A stretch of 44,376 nt of DNA from Methylobacterium sp. WL119 (GTDB lineage: Bacteria > Pseudomonadota > Alphaproteobacteria > Rhizobiales > Beijerinckiaceae). Every line of letters starts with the position of its first letter. The stretch's first letter is position 1. Made by a program: the position numbers and the translations under genes. The notes beneath the pieces were generated by a model, which made no database searches, was not told the origin of the DNA, and saw only the letters and a list, made by a program, of their open reading frames with translations. This document shows, one piece after another, positions 16,478 to 25,481 of this stretch. Location of the stretch: the NCBI RefSeq assembly GCF_008039875.1, contig NZ_VRUU01000037.1, forward strand, positions 1 to 44,376. Reading direction: 5' to 3'.

Positions 16478-18025
16478 ATGCACGACACCCCTGTTCTCAT
16501 CGTCGGCGGCAGCCTCGTCGGTCTGTCTGCTGCCCTGTTCCTTGCTTGGCGTGGCGTGCCGGTCACGTTGGTGGATAAGCACACCGGTAGCTCCCCACAT
16601 CCTCGGGCAATGGGCTTCACCGAACGCACGCTTGAGTACTTCCGTGCGGTCGGCATCGACGGCCAAATCCCGCAGTGGGACCCGAAGGCCAAGCTGCGCC
16701 GCGCTCGCTTCGACAGCCTGAGCGGCGAACCCCTCTCGGAGGCGCCCTGGACGCCCGGCAAAGCCCCGGAGGAGAAGGCTCACCTCTCCCCCGTGACCGG
16801 CGCGGCGATCCCGCAGGACAAGCTCGAACCCATCCTGCGCGAGGCCGCCCGCGAACGCGGTGCCGACCTCCGGTTGGGCGTCGAGATGCTCTCCTTCCAC
16901 CAGGATGCTGGCGGCATCACCGCCGAGGTGCGCGAGCGGACCACGGGCCGGACGGCCATGATCCGCGCGGACTACATGATCGCCGCCGATGGCGCGGACA
17001 GTCCGATCCGCGAACAGCTCGGCATCCCCCGCCACGGTGTCGGCCACCTGCGCACCCTACGCAGCGTGCTGTTTCGCTGCCCCGGGGCGGACGAGGCCCT
17101 GCGCCACGGCATCCAGCAGTTCGAGATCGAGCAGCCGGGGTTCAAGGCGTTCGTGACTACCTACGGCGACGGACGTTGGGTGCTGATGTTCGACGATGAC
17201 CAGGTGCGTAGCAGCGAGGAGCTGCGAGCGGCTGTGCTGCGAGCCCTGGGTCGACACTTGCCGTTCGAGATCATCACCACCGGCCGATGGGAAATGGCCG
17301 GGCGCATCGCTGAGCGCTACCAGGACGGCCGGGTGTTCCTCGTGGGAGATGCCGCCCACCAACTGCCGCCGACACGCGGCGGGTTCGGAGCCAACACCGG
17401 CATCGACGACGCCTACAACCTCGCCTGGAAGCTGCAACGGGTGCTGAACGGCCGCTCCGATCCGATCCTGCTCGACAGCTACACCCCCGAGCGCCAGCCG
17501 GTCGGCTGGCTGCGCCACCAGCAGACCTTCGCCCGGCCGGACTTCACGCATTGGGTCGGTGACATCCTCAAGGACGAACACCTCTACGGCGACGCCGCGA
17601 TGGAACTGGGTCAGCTGATCCGCTCGACCGTGATCGTCGGTGCAGGGTCGGAGCTGCCACCAGCGGTGCATCCGGACGTGTGGAAGGGCCAGCCCGGAAG
17701 TCGCGCTCCGCACATCTGGGTCGAGCTGGCCGGACGGCAGGTGTCGACGATCGACCTGTTCACGCACGGGTTCGTGCTTCTGTCGGCCGACCCACGCTGG
17801 TGTGCAGCAGCGGAGCACCTTGTTGACGTTCGGGCCTATCGTGTCGGCCGGGACGTCGTGTTCCCCGAGGCCGAACCGTTCACCGGAAGATTTGGTGTCT
17901 CACCCAAGGGGGCGACGTTAGTCCGTCCGGATGGTGTGGTGTGTTGGCGAGCGCAGGAAATGGCCGCCGATCCCACGGCCGTTCTCACCGCAGCGATGCA
18001 CGAAGTGGCTGCCGTACCAGCCTGA
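16478..18025 (+). CDS. FAD-dependent aromatic monooxygenase (PHBH family)
   Basis: A 515-aa class A flavoprotein hydroxylase. The dinucleotide-binding fold is at the N-terminus (VLIVGGSLVGLSAALFLAWR), a DG-type motif lies near 168 (MIAADGADSPIREQLG), and the FAD-ribityl motif VFLVGDAAHQLPPTRGGFG is near 287-305. The C-terminal 120 residues fit the thioredoxin-like domain of polyketide and phenol hydroxylases such as RdmE-type enzymes. Members hydroxylate aromatic rings using NAD(P)H and O2; the substrate is unknown. ATG at 16478. It has no operon partner, so it may act in xenobiotic or secondary-metabolite modification. Confidence 0.85.
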   Translation: MHDTPVLIVGGSLVGLSAALFLAWRGVPVTLVDKHTGSSPHPRAMGFTERTLEYFRAVGIDGQIPQWDPKAKLRRARFDSLSGEPLSEAPWTPGKAPEEKAHLSPVTGAAIPQDKLEPILREAARERGADLRLGVEMLSFHQDAGGITAEVRERTTGRTAMIRADYMIAADGADSPIREQLGIPRHGVGHLRTLRSVLFRCPGADEALRHGIQQFEIEQPGFKAFVTTYGDGRWVLMFDDDQVRSSEELRAAVLRALGRHLPFEIITTGRWEMAGRIAERYQDGRVFLVGDAAHQLPPTRGGFGANTGIDDAYNLAWKLQRVLNGRSDPILLDSYTPERQPVGWLRHQQTFARPDFTHWVGDILKDEHLYGDAAMELGQLIRSTVIVGAGSELPPAVHPDVWKGQPGSRAPHIWVELAGRQVSTIDLFTHGFVLLSADPRWCAAAEHLVDVRAYRVGRDVVFPEAEPFTGRFGVSPKGATLVRPDGVVCWRAQEMAADPTAVLTAAMHEVAAVPA

Positions 18026-18327
18026 GCTCGGGCCAAAGGATGGGTGGCTACCGCAGCGAATGCGCTGGCCACCCGCTCACATGCTGAGCCGATGGTCCGC
18101 TATCTGGCAGATCCGGACCTTGCAGGGCATCCCCGTGGGGTCCGAGTTGGGTCGATAGCAACCTGAACGATTTGTCGGGTATCCAACCGTTTCCCTAACA
18201 AGAACTGCTAAGTTAGGATCGAACAGAAGCAAGTGCACCTGTTTCTGTCGGGAAAATATGACCAGCTTTCTACTGTCCGATAAACCACTATGTTTACTAT
18301 CCTGACATCCAGTGTAGACATTGGCGA
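18026..18327. other. Region downstream of repC
   Basis: About 300 bases between the ends of the convergent monooxygenase and repC genes. No gene or strong terminator was recognised; composition is less GC-rich than the flanks. Confidence 0.3.
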
Positions 18328-19542
18328 TCAAGACGGTCGGCATTGTGCGAGATGTGCACGGTTCAGGGCCATGAGGACTGGTCCCAAGCTGTAACGCCCT
18401 GCCCTTTTGCGTTCCACAAGCTTCCGCAGATAGCCTCTAGGGCTCTTGATGTGTTCGGCTCGCTGCAGGATTGCCGCGACCGTTGCGGCAGCAGTTTCTG
18501 CTCCCATCGTCGCCTGCGCCTCCCGCCATACTGCTGGGCTGATGCCGAGGATTGTACTTACTAGGTCGGAGGCTGCGACAAGATCGTGCCAGGAGCGGAT
18601 CTCCGCGCCGGCGCGGGTGTAGTCCCGGATATCTGGGCAGGCATCGAGCACCATAGCGAGAGGGTAACTTTGTTTGGGCGAGCGTGCCTTTGCAGGACGT
18701 GGCTTATCAGCATCCTCAGCGCGACTCCCGGATGCCGGCTCAGCATCAAGAGTATTTATTTTAGAATTCTGTATGTGCCGCTCAGAATGGCTGTCACTGC
18801 CGTCCAAAATATAAGATTCTGATCGCGGAATGAGGACGTTGCCCACATCAGCAACAAGCATGGCTAGACTTCGCCGTATGGCTTTCAGATCGGTTGGGCT
18901 TGGTGTCCGGGGTATCGCCATCACGATGGACGCGTAGCGGGCTCGCAGCGCTGTCCAGTCCCCCTCGTGGCCGCCCTCTACGCCCGCGGTGATCATCTTG
19001 GCTGCGTCGCGACGCAGGATCGTGACCTGTTCACGCGCGAGCTGCAGTTCCCGGCGTTCGGCCTCGACGATCTCGGCCTGTTGCTTGAACTCGCACGCTC
19101 TGGAGACGATCGGCGTGAGATCAAATCCAAAGGCATACGTGATCTCACCGCCTTGTCCTTTCCGGGCGTAGCGCTTGCCGTTCGGGCTGTCTCGGCGGAT
19201 TACGAGGCCAGCCTCGACCAATGCACCCAGATGGCGCCTGAGCGTTGTCTCGGCCATGCCGTGGGCGCGCAGACGAAGCTGCTCGTTTGATGGGAAGACG
19301 ACAAGATCGCCCCCCTGCCCCGCGACCAGCGCCGTTTCAGGATGGAAACTGAGAAGCGCGTTAAGGACGGCAAGAGCCCTATCGGACACACCGATAGCGC
19401 CCTTGGCCTGGGCGATATGCCGGAACACTGCCCATTTGTTGACAGTGGTTTCAGGTGAGCACGCAGCGGCGGCCGCCTGCGCCTGTAGATGGGCAGCCGT
19501 TAGCGGCCGGCGCCCGAAGGGCGTCGTGATGTGAAGGTTCAT
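18328..19542 (-). CDS. repC: Plasmid replication initiator RepC
   Basis: A 404-aa initiator of repABC plasmids. The N-terminus (MNLHITTPFGRRPLTA, then VNKWAVFRHIAQAKGAIGVSDRALAVLNALLSF in overlapping parts) and the winged-helix segment 'GMAETTLRRHLGALVEAGLV' are typical; the family length is about 400-440 aa. RepC starts replication at an origin that, in studied members, lies inside repC itself, so oriV is probably in this gene. It is the third gene of the leftward repABC operon, separated from repB by the ctRNA region. ATG at 19542. Confidence 0.93.
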   Translation of the reverse strand: MNLHITTPFGRRPLTAAHLQAQAAAAACSPETTVNKWAVFRHIAQAKGAIGVSDRALAVLNALLSFHPETALVAGQGGDLVVFPSNEQLRLRAHGMAETTLRRHLGALVEAGLVIRRDSPNGKRYARKGQGGEITYAFGFDLTPIVSRACEFKQQAEIVEAERRELQLAREQVTILRRDAAKMITAGVEGGHEGDWTALRARYASIVMAIPRTPSPTDLKAIRRSLAMLVADVGNVLIPRSESYILDGSDSHSERHIQNSKINTLDAEPASGSRAEDADKPRPAKARSPKQSYPLAMVLDACPDIRDYTRAGAEIRSWHDLVAASDLVSTILGISPAVWREAQATMGAETAAATVAAILQRAEHIKSPRGYLRKLVERKRAGRYSLGPVLMALNRAHLAQCRPS

Positions 19543-19635
19543 ATTCTCTGCCGGGCACTGGGCAAAGACAGGGCGTCCGCCGAATCGGCGCGAAATCGTT
19601 TGACGATGTGCCGGGAGATGTGCTTCTCTGCGCTT

Positions 19636-19691
19636 GCTTAGGGACTACAGAGAGGGCCTTCCGGACGCGGTTCGGGGGGCCTTGTCTTTTT
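19636..19691 (+). ncRNA. Counter-transcribed RNA (ctRNA) controlling repC
   Basis: Known repABC plasmids encode a roughly 55-60 nt antisense RNA between repB and repC that represses repC. Here a -35-like TTGACG at 19600 and a terminator ending at 19691 would give about 56 nt. The start is estimated from promoter spacing; the -10 is weak, so the 5' end may differ by several bases. The hairpin doubles as the interaction loop in studied examples. Confidence 0.65.
19653..19691 (+). terminator. Intrinsic terminator of the ctRNA
   Basis: The arms AGGGCCTTCCGGA (19653-19665) and TTCGGGGGGCCTT (19671-19683) pair over 13 positions when G-U pairs are allowed, with loop CGCGG, followed by GTCTTTTT. It terminates plus-strand transcription. 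Confidence 0.75.
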
Positions 19692-19729
19692 CGAGTGCGT
19701 CGTCTCCCTGGTTTGTGTTGTGGATCGGG

Positions 19730-20755
19730 TTACGCCTCGCCAGCCCGAACAGCGGCGAGGATCTCGGGAAGCCGATCTAGGAGAGCGGTACCGAGTTTCG
19801 GCTCCAGCTTCTCATCGATCGACAGAATGAAGCGACCGCTGCTGCGCTCAATGCGCGCGACCTTGCGTCCCTGCTGGTCTTTCCACACTTCTGACTTCGC
19901 CTTCGGCGCAACCTTCGGACCGAACGCCTCCAGTGTAGCAGCAAAGCGCTCATCAGTTGGCTTAGCGATAAAGCCCGGATCACTGATCAGCTTGCCGATT
20001 TCAGAAGCGTCCGTCGACTTCAGTCGCTCCGCCAAAAGCAGCCAACGCGGACGACCAGCCGCCGGGGCGGGGCCGATCGCGCACAGGACCTCCTGGGGTA
20101 CCGTTTTTGCGACCGCAATCAGGGTCGAGAGATCCCCCTTCCCCACTCCCATGGCGGACATAATTGTATCGCGGCGAAACCCGTGGGCTTCGAGTCGCAG
20201 CGCGAAGAAAGCTCGCTCGATGTAGCTGAGATCGCGTCGCTCCAGGTTCTCCTTACCCTGCGCAACGACGAGTTCTTCATCTGAGAGCGGTCGGACAACA
20301 GCTCGTATAGGGCGCCCCAGGATCAGTGCAGCGCGAGTCCGCCGTCGTCCATAGGCGATCTGAAAGCGTCCGGCTGTCTCCGGATGTGGTCTCACAAGCA
20401 CGGGGACCTGCTGCCCACTTTCTCGGATGCTTTCTACCAGGCCAGGTAGGGTGGGATCATTGGCATCAGAGACACGATCGGCAATGAAGGAGTCATCGAC
20501 AAGTCCGGGATCCAGATCCACTATGAGCGACCCAGCCTCGATCTCGGCCGCTACATCGGCTCTGGCTGCCAGATTGCGCAGGGTTGAACCCATCGTGCGC
20601 ACGGCGCCGGTTCTACGGCTTTCAAGTACGGGGGAGGGAGAGTTTGCACCTGCAAACTCTGCTTCTCCAGGGACAAGGTTTGCAGGTGCAAACCCCTCTG
20701 GCTTTGCTCCCTGCTTCGAACCAAACAAGGCATCTAGGTTCGTCTTGCGGTTCAT
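19730..20755 (-). CDS. repB: Plasmid partitioning protein RepB (ParB family)
   Basis: A 341-aa ParB-type centromere-binding protein: N-terminus MNRKTNLDALFGS, the ParB/Srx CTP-binding domain (about 70-170; 'ESGQQVPVLVRPHPE', 'YGRRRTRAALILG', 'KENLERRDLSYIERAFFA') and a DNA-binding helix-turn-helix ('IMSAMGVGKGDLSTLIAVAK'). It works with RepA to segregate the plasmid and to repress the operon. ATG at 20755 overlaps the repA stop by four bases (ATGA), so the two are translationally coupled. Two parS-like palindromes lie inside its first 40 codons. Confidence 0.94.
   Translation of the reverse strand: MNRKTNLDALFGSKQGAKPEGFAPANLVPGEAEFAGANSPSPVLESRRTGAVRTMGSTLRNLAARADVAAEIEAGSLIVDLDPGLVDDSFIADRVSDANDPTLPGLVESIRESGQQVPVLVRPHPETAGRFQIAYGRRRTRAALILGRPIRAVVRPLSDEELVVAQGKENLERRDLSYIERAFFALRLEAHGFRRDTIMSAMGVGKGDLSTLIAVAKTVPQEVLCAIGPAPAAGRPRWLLLAERLKSTDASEIGKLISDPGFIAKPTDERFAATLEAFGPKVAPKAKSEVWKDQQGRKVARIERSSGRFILSIDEKLEPKLGTALLDRLPEILAAVRAGEA
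20642..20693. promoter_or_regulatory. Two parS-like centromere sites within repB
   Basis: GTTTGCACCTGCAAAC (20642-20657) and GTTTGCAGGTGCAAAC (20678-20693) are two 16-bp near-perfect palindromes, spaced 36 bp start to start. They fit the general GTT...AAC form of repABC parS sites bound by RepB. In other plasmids parS lies near repA, between genes or downstream; placement within the 5' end of repB is less common. Confidence 0.75.
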
Positions 20756-21972
20756 GCGCGTCCCCACGCCTTCCGTATAAGGCCCTCGATCTCGGCGTTT
20801 ACTGCATCCAAGGCCTCAAGCGCCCTGTCGTAGGTCGAGCGTGTAATGGCGTCCCGGCCAATCTCGTAGAGGGTCTGTTTCGACAAGCCGGCATCCGAGA
20901 CTGCAGATGACTTCAGCATCGGTGCTGTAAGAACGGCGTCATCGAACAGGGTCCGGAGCATCCCAACGATCCGCGTTTGTGGCGCGTCCTGCTGCTCGTA
21001 GCGCGTCACAAGATAGCGAAGCCAATCGTACTGGAGATTGCCGCCGGCCTCCGACACAACGCCGAGAAGATCCTCGGTCATCGCCAGGAACTGGCTCATG
21101 GACGCCACATCCAACATCTGGGGGTGAACGGTGATAAGCAGCGCAGTCGACGCACATAGAGCGGAGAGGGTCAGGTATCCGAGCTGCGGCGGACAATCGA
21201 TCACGACAACGTCGTAGCTGGCTTCTACGGACTCTATCGCTTGTGCCACTCGGTCGAAAAACAGAGGCTCGCCTGCACGGCGCTTGTTCAGAGCACGCGG
21301 CGTCTCGTGCTCGAACTCCATCAACTCAAGGTTCGCAGGGACTAGGTCCAGACCTGTGAAGTAGGTGTGCCGAATGACGTCGCCCAACGGGCGGCGAGAA
21401 TCATCGTACCGGATCGCCCCATATAGAGTTTCATCGGTATCGACATCCAATTCTGGCTGAACACCAAGGAGAGCCGATAAGCTCGCCTGCGGATCGAGGT
21501 CGATCGCCAGAACGCGATAGCCCCTTAGCGTCAGAGATTGGGCAAGATGGGCGGTTGTCGTTGTCTTGCCCGAGCCACCCTTAAAGTTAGCTACGGCGAT
21601 GATCTGGAGGTGGTCACCTTCCTGACGATGCGGCTGGTAACGTCTTCCGCTGCGCGTATTCTCGTCGAGATAAGCGCGAATGCCATGGATGTCCGAGAGA
21701 GTGTAAGAACGTCGCCCGTTTGGCGAGACGTCAGGCTGCGGCCCTAAACCTTCCGCGGCGAGTTGCTGGAGCCGAGACACAGTGACACCAATAATTCGAG
21801 CAGCTTCTGAGGAGGAAAATCGGCGCAGGGTCTTGGCTGATGTAGGAGGAAACAGCCCAGACGAGATCGCCTGAAGCTGCTCGCGCAACACGGCTGCATG
21901 GTCACCGATCATCGCCGCCGGCGAAACCGTTGGCTGCTGCGGAGGCGATTTGATTACCGCGTGCTGGTTCAT
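20752..21972 (-). CDS. repA: Plasmid partitioning ATPase RepA (ParA family)
   Basis: A 406-aa ParA ATPase: N-terminal MerR-like helix-turn-helix region (about 50-105; 'FSSSEAARIIGVTVSRLQQL'), deviant Walker A KGGSGKTT (131-138), 'VLAIDLDPQASLSALLG' and 'DVVVIDCPPQLGYLTLSAL'. It powers plasmid segregation with RepB and autorepresses the operon. ATG at 21972 (MNQHAVIKS) fits family lengths near 400 aa better than the longer frame starting at 22083. Confidence 0.94.
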   Translation of the reverse strand: MNQHAVIKSPPQQPTVSPAAMIGDHAAVLREQLQAISSGLFPPTSAKTLRRFSSSEAARIIGVTVSRLQQLAAEGLGPQPDVSPNGRRSYTLSDIHGIRAYLDENTRSGRRYQPHRQEGDHLQIIAVANFKGGSGKTTTTAHLAQSLTLRGYRVLAIDLDPQASLSALLGVQPELDVDTDETLYGAIRYDDSRRPLGDVIRHTYFTGLDLVPANLELMEFEHETPRALNKRRAGEPLFFDRVAQAIESVEASYDVVVIDCPPQLGYLTLSALCASTALLITVHPQMLDVASMSQFLAMTEDLLGVVSEAGGNLQYDWLRYLVTRYEQQDAPQTRIVGMLRTLFDDAVLTAPMLKSSAVSDAGLSKQTLYEIGRDAITRSTYDRALEALDAVNAEIEGLIRKAWGRA

Positions 21973-22863
21973 CCTTATGGGCCTTGCTTGCAGAAAATTC
22001 CCCAAATTGACGTAGCAGCTACAACTCGACCGAATCAAGGATGATTCGCAAGCCCGATAAATGCGGAAAGTGTAGCTTTTCACGAACCCGTCGCGGGTCG
22101 CCTGTTCACCAGCTCAGGCGGTCATCACCCCAACCGCGTACGTCAGCGGCGATTAGGTTGGTGACATCCCCGACCACGCTGCCGAGGCTGTGCCAGGGCT
22201 CCGGTACGTTACGCGTGTCGTCGAGCCCATAGACGGCGGGCAGGGCGATGAGCTTGAGACGAAGGGCATGTAAGCCTGGAGTCGGCTGCGCTACCAGCAG
22301 ACCGCCGACGACTCGGATAGCGCGGGCTGTGCTGTCCTCGTGGCACTGAGAAGCGTCGAGACCGCACACTCCGGCCGCCCTTGCCAAGCCCGCTGTCGCC
22401 TTCAGACCTGGTGCTTGAGGGCACGTGTGCAGGGTCCAGGCCGCAGATGCCGACCGATTGTGTCGGTGTCCGTCGCGTAGAGCGGAGGTGAGTCGGGCGA
22501 TGTCGGAAAACGCACTTGCGGAAATCCTTGCCGCACGACGAGCGTTGCTTCCAGCCTTTCGATACGCGCCTGCGCGCGCTTGCGAGCGGCCATGATCTGT
22601 TGGAATTGCGCGAACGGCCGTGGATCGGATCATAGCCAGCGTCCCCAGTGAGCAACTTCGGAGTGTTCGCCGATACCGAGAAAGGGGCCGTGGCAAGCAT
22701 CACTAGCAGTCGATGGCGCGTCGGCTTCGCGATACCTGACCACCCGCGGTGCCCGGGCGTGCAGTGCCCTCAAGGGAAGGGTCATCGCTCACGCGGCACC
22801 TCCAACGATTGATGCGGGAACAGACAGGTGTCCGAGCTTTGGCACGTTCTGGGCGGAACCCGC
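21973..22863. promoter_or_regulatory. repA promoter region and gene-free stretch
   Basis: The first 120 bases are AT-richer and contain GTAGCAGCTAC (22012-22022), a perfect interrupted palindrome behind TTGAC that could be the RepA operator. Beyond 22100 there are only scattered open frames with no recognisable family; a short frame starting MAARKRAQARIERLEATL (22402-22593, minus) may be a gene remnant. Confidence 0.4.
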
Positions 22864-23222
22864 CTAAGTCGAGGACGCAGGCGGCGCGAGGAACTGCGCG
22901 GCCTTAGAGGCAAGGGAGGCTGCGGTGACGAGTGCACGGGGATCGTCACGCACGAGCGGCAGCCAGCCGGCCATATAGGCGGCGTGGTTGGTGTGTGACT
23001 CAGGAGCTAGGCCGAAGCCAGCAAGGATGAAGGTTGCCTCAAATTCGGCAACGAGTTCTTCGGCGGCGTAGGCACGGTTGGCGAATGGGGTATTAAGCTG
23101 CCGGTCGAGGCAGTAAGGACGCTCGCGTCCAGTGTGCGAGTTCATGCACCAGCGTTGCGCAGAAGCCCTCCACTGAACGAAACAAGATACGACCCGGCGT
23201 CTGGATCTCGTCACGGGCAGGA
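22864..23222 (-). pseudogene. Frameshifted remnant of an ArdC-like antirestriction/zincin gene
   Basis: The last 75 codons match the C-terminus of ArdC-type plasmid proteins: 'RAYAAEELVAEFEATF', 'NHAAYMAGWLPLVRDDPRAL', then a helical end. The zinc-metalloprotease motif HELAHW, with 'RSVEGFCATLV' before it, is present just upstream at about 23129-23146 but in a different frame, and another stop lies ahead of it. So at least one frameshift and a 5' truncation have killed the gene. ArdC helps incoming plasmids survive restriction. Confidence 0.7.
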
Positions 23223-23588
23223 AGTTAGCAGTTGGTCTTACCTGTCCGGATAACTGTGATCAATCTACCGACCACCGCCGACATTCGTCGATGGGCCAAT
23301 CGCTGATCGGCCATCATCACAGCGACAAGTACTGTTGGCGACATTTTGTTCGGATCTAGAATATCTAATACCCTCGCTCATTGAACGTTATGGAACGCCC
23401 CTGATAATGGTATGCCGCAACCTGTAGTGCGGTTCGGAACGCATCGTCGAAGCCGTCACCGAGTTAACAGGCTCGCCTCATGGCAACCTGTAGCAGAATG
23501 GCCCGCGACCTAAGGCTGTTACGGACCTATGGGTGCACCATTTATGGCGGGATTCCATCTCGCCGCGCCTACCCCTCTGACGTCAGCG
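23223..23588. other. Gene-free region
   Basis: About 365 bases between the ardC remnant and the transposase remnant. No gene, terminal inverted repeat or repeat was recognised. Confidence 0.3.
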
Positions 23589-24171
23589 ATGAAGCGTGAA
23601 CGCTGGCTTTGGGCGGGCTGCTTCGGGGTCTTGGTGCACGACCTGCGCGTCGTGCTGCGCCTGGCCGCGGGCCGTGCGGAGGCGCCCACGGCCGCGGTGC
23701 TCGACAGCCGTACCCTGCAGCTCGCCCCTGAGAGCAGCGCCCGCTCGGCCAGGTGCTGAGGCTGCATGTCATACCCGCCAACGCCAACGACCGCGCGCTG
23801 GTGGACGCCGTGCAGGAGGCGACCGGCAACAGCGTGGATCTAGCCTATGTCGACAGGGCTACACGGGGGACCGGGCGGCGAAGGCGGCCGATCACGGCAT
23901 CGCCCTGGAGGTAGTGCGGGTGCCCGAGGCCAAGCGCACCTTCGTCCTGTTGCCACGCAGATGGGTGGTCGAGCGCGCTTTAGCCTGGATGGCCCGCTTC
24001 CGTCGCCTCGCCCGCGATTACGAGCGCCTGCCCGCCACCCTGGCAGGCTTTCACCTCGTCGCCGTCAGCGTCCTACTCCTACGCAGAGCCGCCAACTTCG
24101 CAGCAGCCCGTAACAGCCTCTGGGCAGATCGAGGAGGCCGGGTGCGCTATGAACAACGCCGAGGTGTTTGA
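23589..24171 (+). pseudogene. Broken IS5-family transposase
   Basis: Three frames in turn carry pieces of one IS5/IS427-type DDE transposase. The first is '[15 protein letters not shown]' with '[16 protein letters not shown]' (to a stop at 23759), the second '[18 protein letters not shown]' (about 23754-23860), and the third [20 protein letters not shown] with '[18 protein letters not shown]'. About 25 residues normally joining the first two pieces are missing and the N-terminus is absent, so it is inactive. Another IS5-type transposase starts at 44300. Confidence 0.8.
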
Positions 24172-24665
24172 GGGCTTCAGGCGATGGCCCCGCACCGAGG
24201 CGGCATGCAATGGCGCCCAGAACCTCAACGCGAGCTGTTGAGGTGTTCGCCAGGTCGGGCGAAAACCTCCCCCAGTCGAAACTGTGGTGATCGTTCAGAC
24301 TCACGGCGGAAGCGGGGTGGTTGGCCTCGACCATCGGCCGGTGCCCGATCGTGCAGGACGATAGCGACCATGAAGGTGTCGTCTGTGTCCCCAAAAATGG
24401 GGACTTTACACGTAGGGCCAGCGCAGCGTGAAATAGCGCAGCCGCATGGTGCGGAGAGTCGAGGTCCAGAAACACGAAACCCGCCACGAGGGCGGGTCAC
24501 ATGCCGGCGGAAAACCGGGGGAAGATCTGCTTTGTGGCGAAGCGATCCTCCCCCAATCCGCTTCGTCTGACAAGAGGAAAAACACTGTTTTTCCTCACCG
24601 GCGGAGCTTTGCCCGCATGCGTCCGCGTCTGCCGAGGCTGGTCTCGTGACCAGAGGTGCGGAGCT
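24172..24665. other. Gene-free region with two perfect hairpins
   Basis: No gene is supported in these 490 bases. GTCCCCA-AAAA-TGGGGAC (24387-24404), followed by TTTACA, looks like a terminator or an insertion-sequence end. A longer palindrome at 24574-24596 is listed separately. Confidence 0.35.
24574..24596. promoter_or_regulatory. 23-bp palindrome upstream of a putative HTH gene
   Basis: The arms GAGGAAAAACA (24574-24584) and TGTTTTTCCTC (24586-24596) are perfect complements around a single C. It lies 70 bases before the ATG of the HTH gene. No T-run follows on the plus strand, so an operator is more likely than a terminator. Confidence 0.5.
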
Positions 24666-25481
24666 ATGTTCGCTGAGGAAATACGGCGCGCCGTCGAGGC
24701 TGCGTCGCGGGAGGGGCTGCCTGTAGTGGCGGCGCTGATGTGGGGCGCGTTCGAACAAGGACAGGTGTCCGAGGCCGAGGCTGAGGCCTTATCGGGGTTG
24801 ATCGAGGCGCGGCAGCTCTCTGGGACCATATGCTCCTCCGGACAGAACTCCGACGCTGCTGAGACCAACGACGAGGCCGCCAGACCTTCGGAGCGGAGGG
24901 CCAGGCCGAAGAGCCGCCGCGGCTCTCGTCCTCGCACGGACGCCTCGATGGGGCGGCGTCGCCGCTGGGCGGCGTCCGGGCGGCTCCCACCGGCCCTCGC
25001 GGCTCAGTTTACACTCGCGGAACAGGCTGTTCTCGCTCTCGTTGCGGCCGAAACCGTCCAGCACAAGGATTGCCGCCTCGCTATCGGTCATCTAGCGGCA
25101 ATTGCCGGCGTCGCCGAGACAACGGTGCGCAATGCGATCCGAGAGGCTCGCAAGCTCGGGATGGTGACGGTGGAGGAACGGCGGGTAACGCACTTCCGCA
25201 ACCAGACAAACGTGGTTCGCATCATCTCGACCGAGTGGACGAGTTGGCTGCGACTGGCACGCAAGAGCGCTTCGCCCTCTGCTGCACGGGATGCCGACCG
25301 CTCATCTGCCAGGGGAGGTGGGTGCAAATCCGCGAAGTGCACGAATACACATGTTTTACATCCTGTGAATTCTGCGCCTTTGAAGCCTCGAAAGGGCTGC
25401 CGAAAAAGGGCGAACGACCCTGTCGATACGACCTCTCGGGGAACCCCTCAGCTGGGTAGAACGGGTCGAGCGATGCGATAG
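24666..25481 (+). CDS. Putative plasmid helix-turn-helix protein
   Basis: A 271-aa protein of no named family. The N-terminal helical part (MFAEEIRRAVEAASREGLP) is followed by a long Arg/Ser/Ala-rich linker (about 60-105). A winged-helix-like DNA-binding segment follows (about 120-175; 'LAIGHLAAIAGVAETTVRN' then 'EARKLGMVTVEERR'), and then a basic tail with two Cys. ATG at 24666 was preferred over an in-frame ATG at 24501, because the extra 55 residues look random and GGAG lies just upstream. The 23-bp palindrome upstream could be its own operator. Confidence 0.6.
   Translation: MFAEEIRRAVEAASREGLPVVAALMWGAFEQGQVSEAEAEALSGLIEARQLSGTICSSGQNSDAAETNDEAARPSERRARPKSRRGSRPRTDASMGRRRRWAASGRLPPALAAQFTLAEQAVLALVAAETVQHKDCRLAIGHLAAIAGVAETTVRNAIREARKLGMVTVEERRVTHFRNQTNVVRIISTEWTSWLRLARKSASPSAARDADRSSARGGGCKSAKCTNTHVLHPVNSAPLKPRKGCRKRANDPVDTTSRGTPQLGRTGRAMR

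Larger units (their letters stand above)
19543..19729. promoter_or_regulatory. repB-repC intergenic incompatibility region
   Basis: This 187-base gap between repB and repC has the place and structure of the inc-alpha region of repABC plasmids. On the plus strand, opposite to repABC, it contains a promoter-like TTGACG (19600-19605) and a strong intrinsic terminator (19653-19691). The RNA made here would be antisense to the repC leader. Confidence 0.75.

Noticed and set aside
22106..22703. Several minus-strand frames upstream of repA
   Set aside because: No frame shows a domain; two frames overlap with similar weak quality. Kept only as a possible decayed gene.
24065..24758. Minus-strand frames after the IS5 remnant
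   Set aside because: I considered another transposase fragment, but no transposase motif could be recognised.
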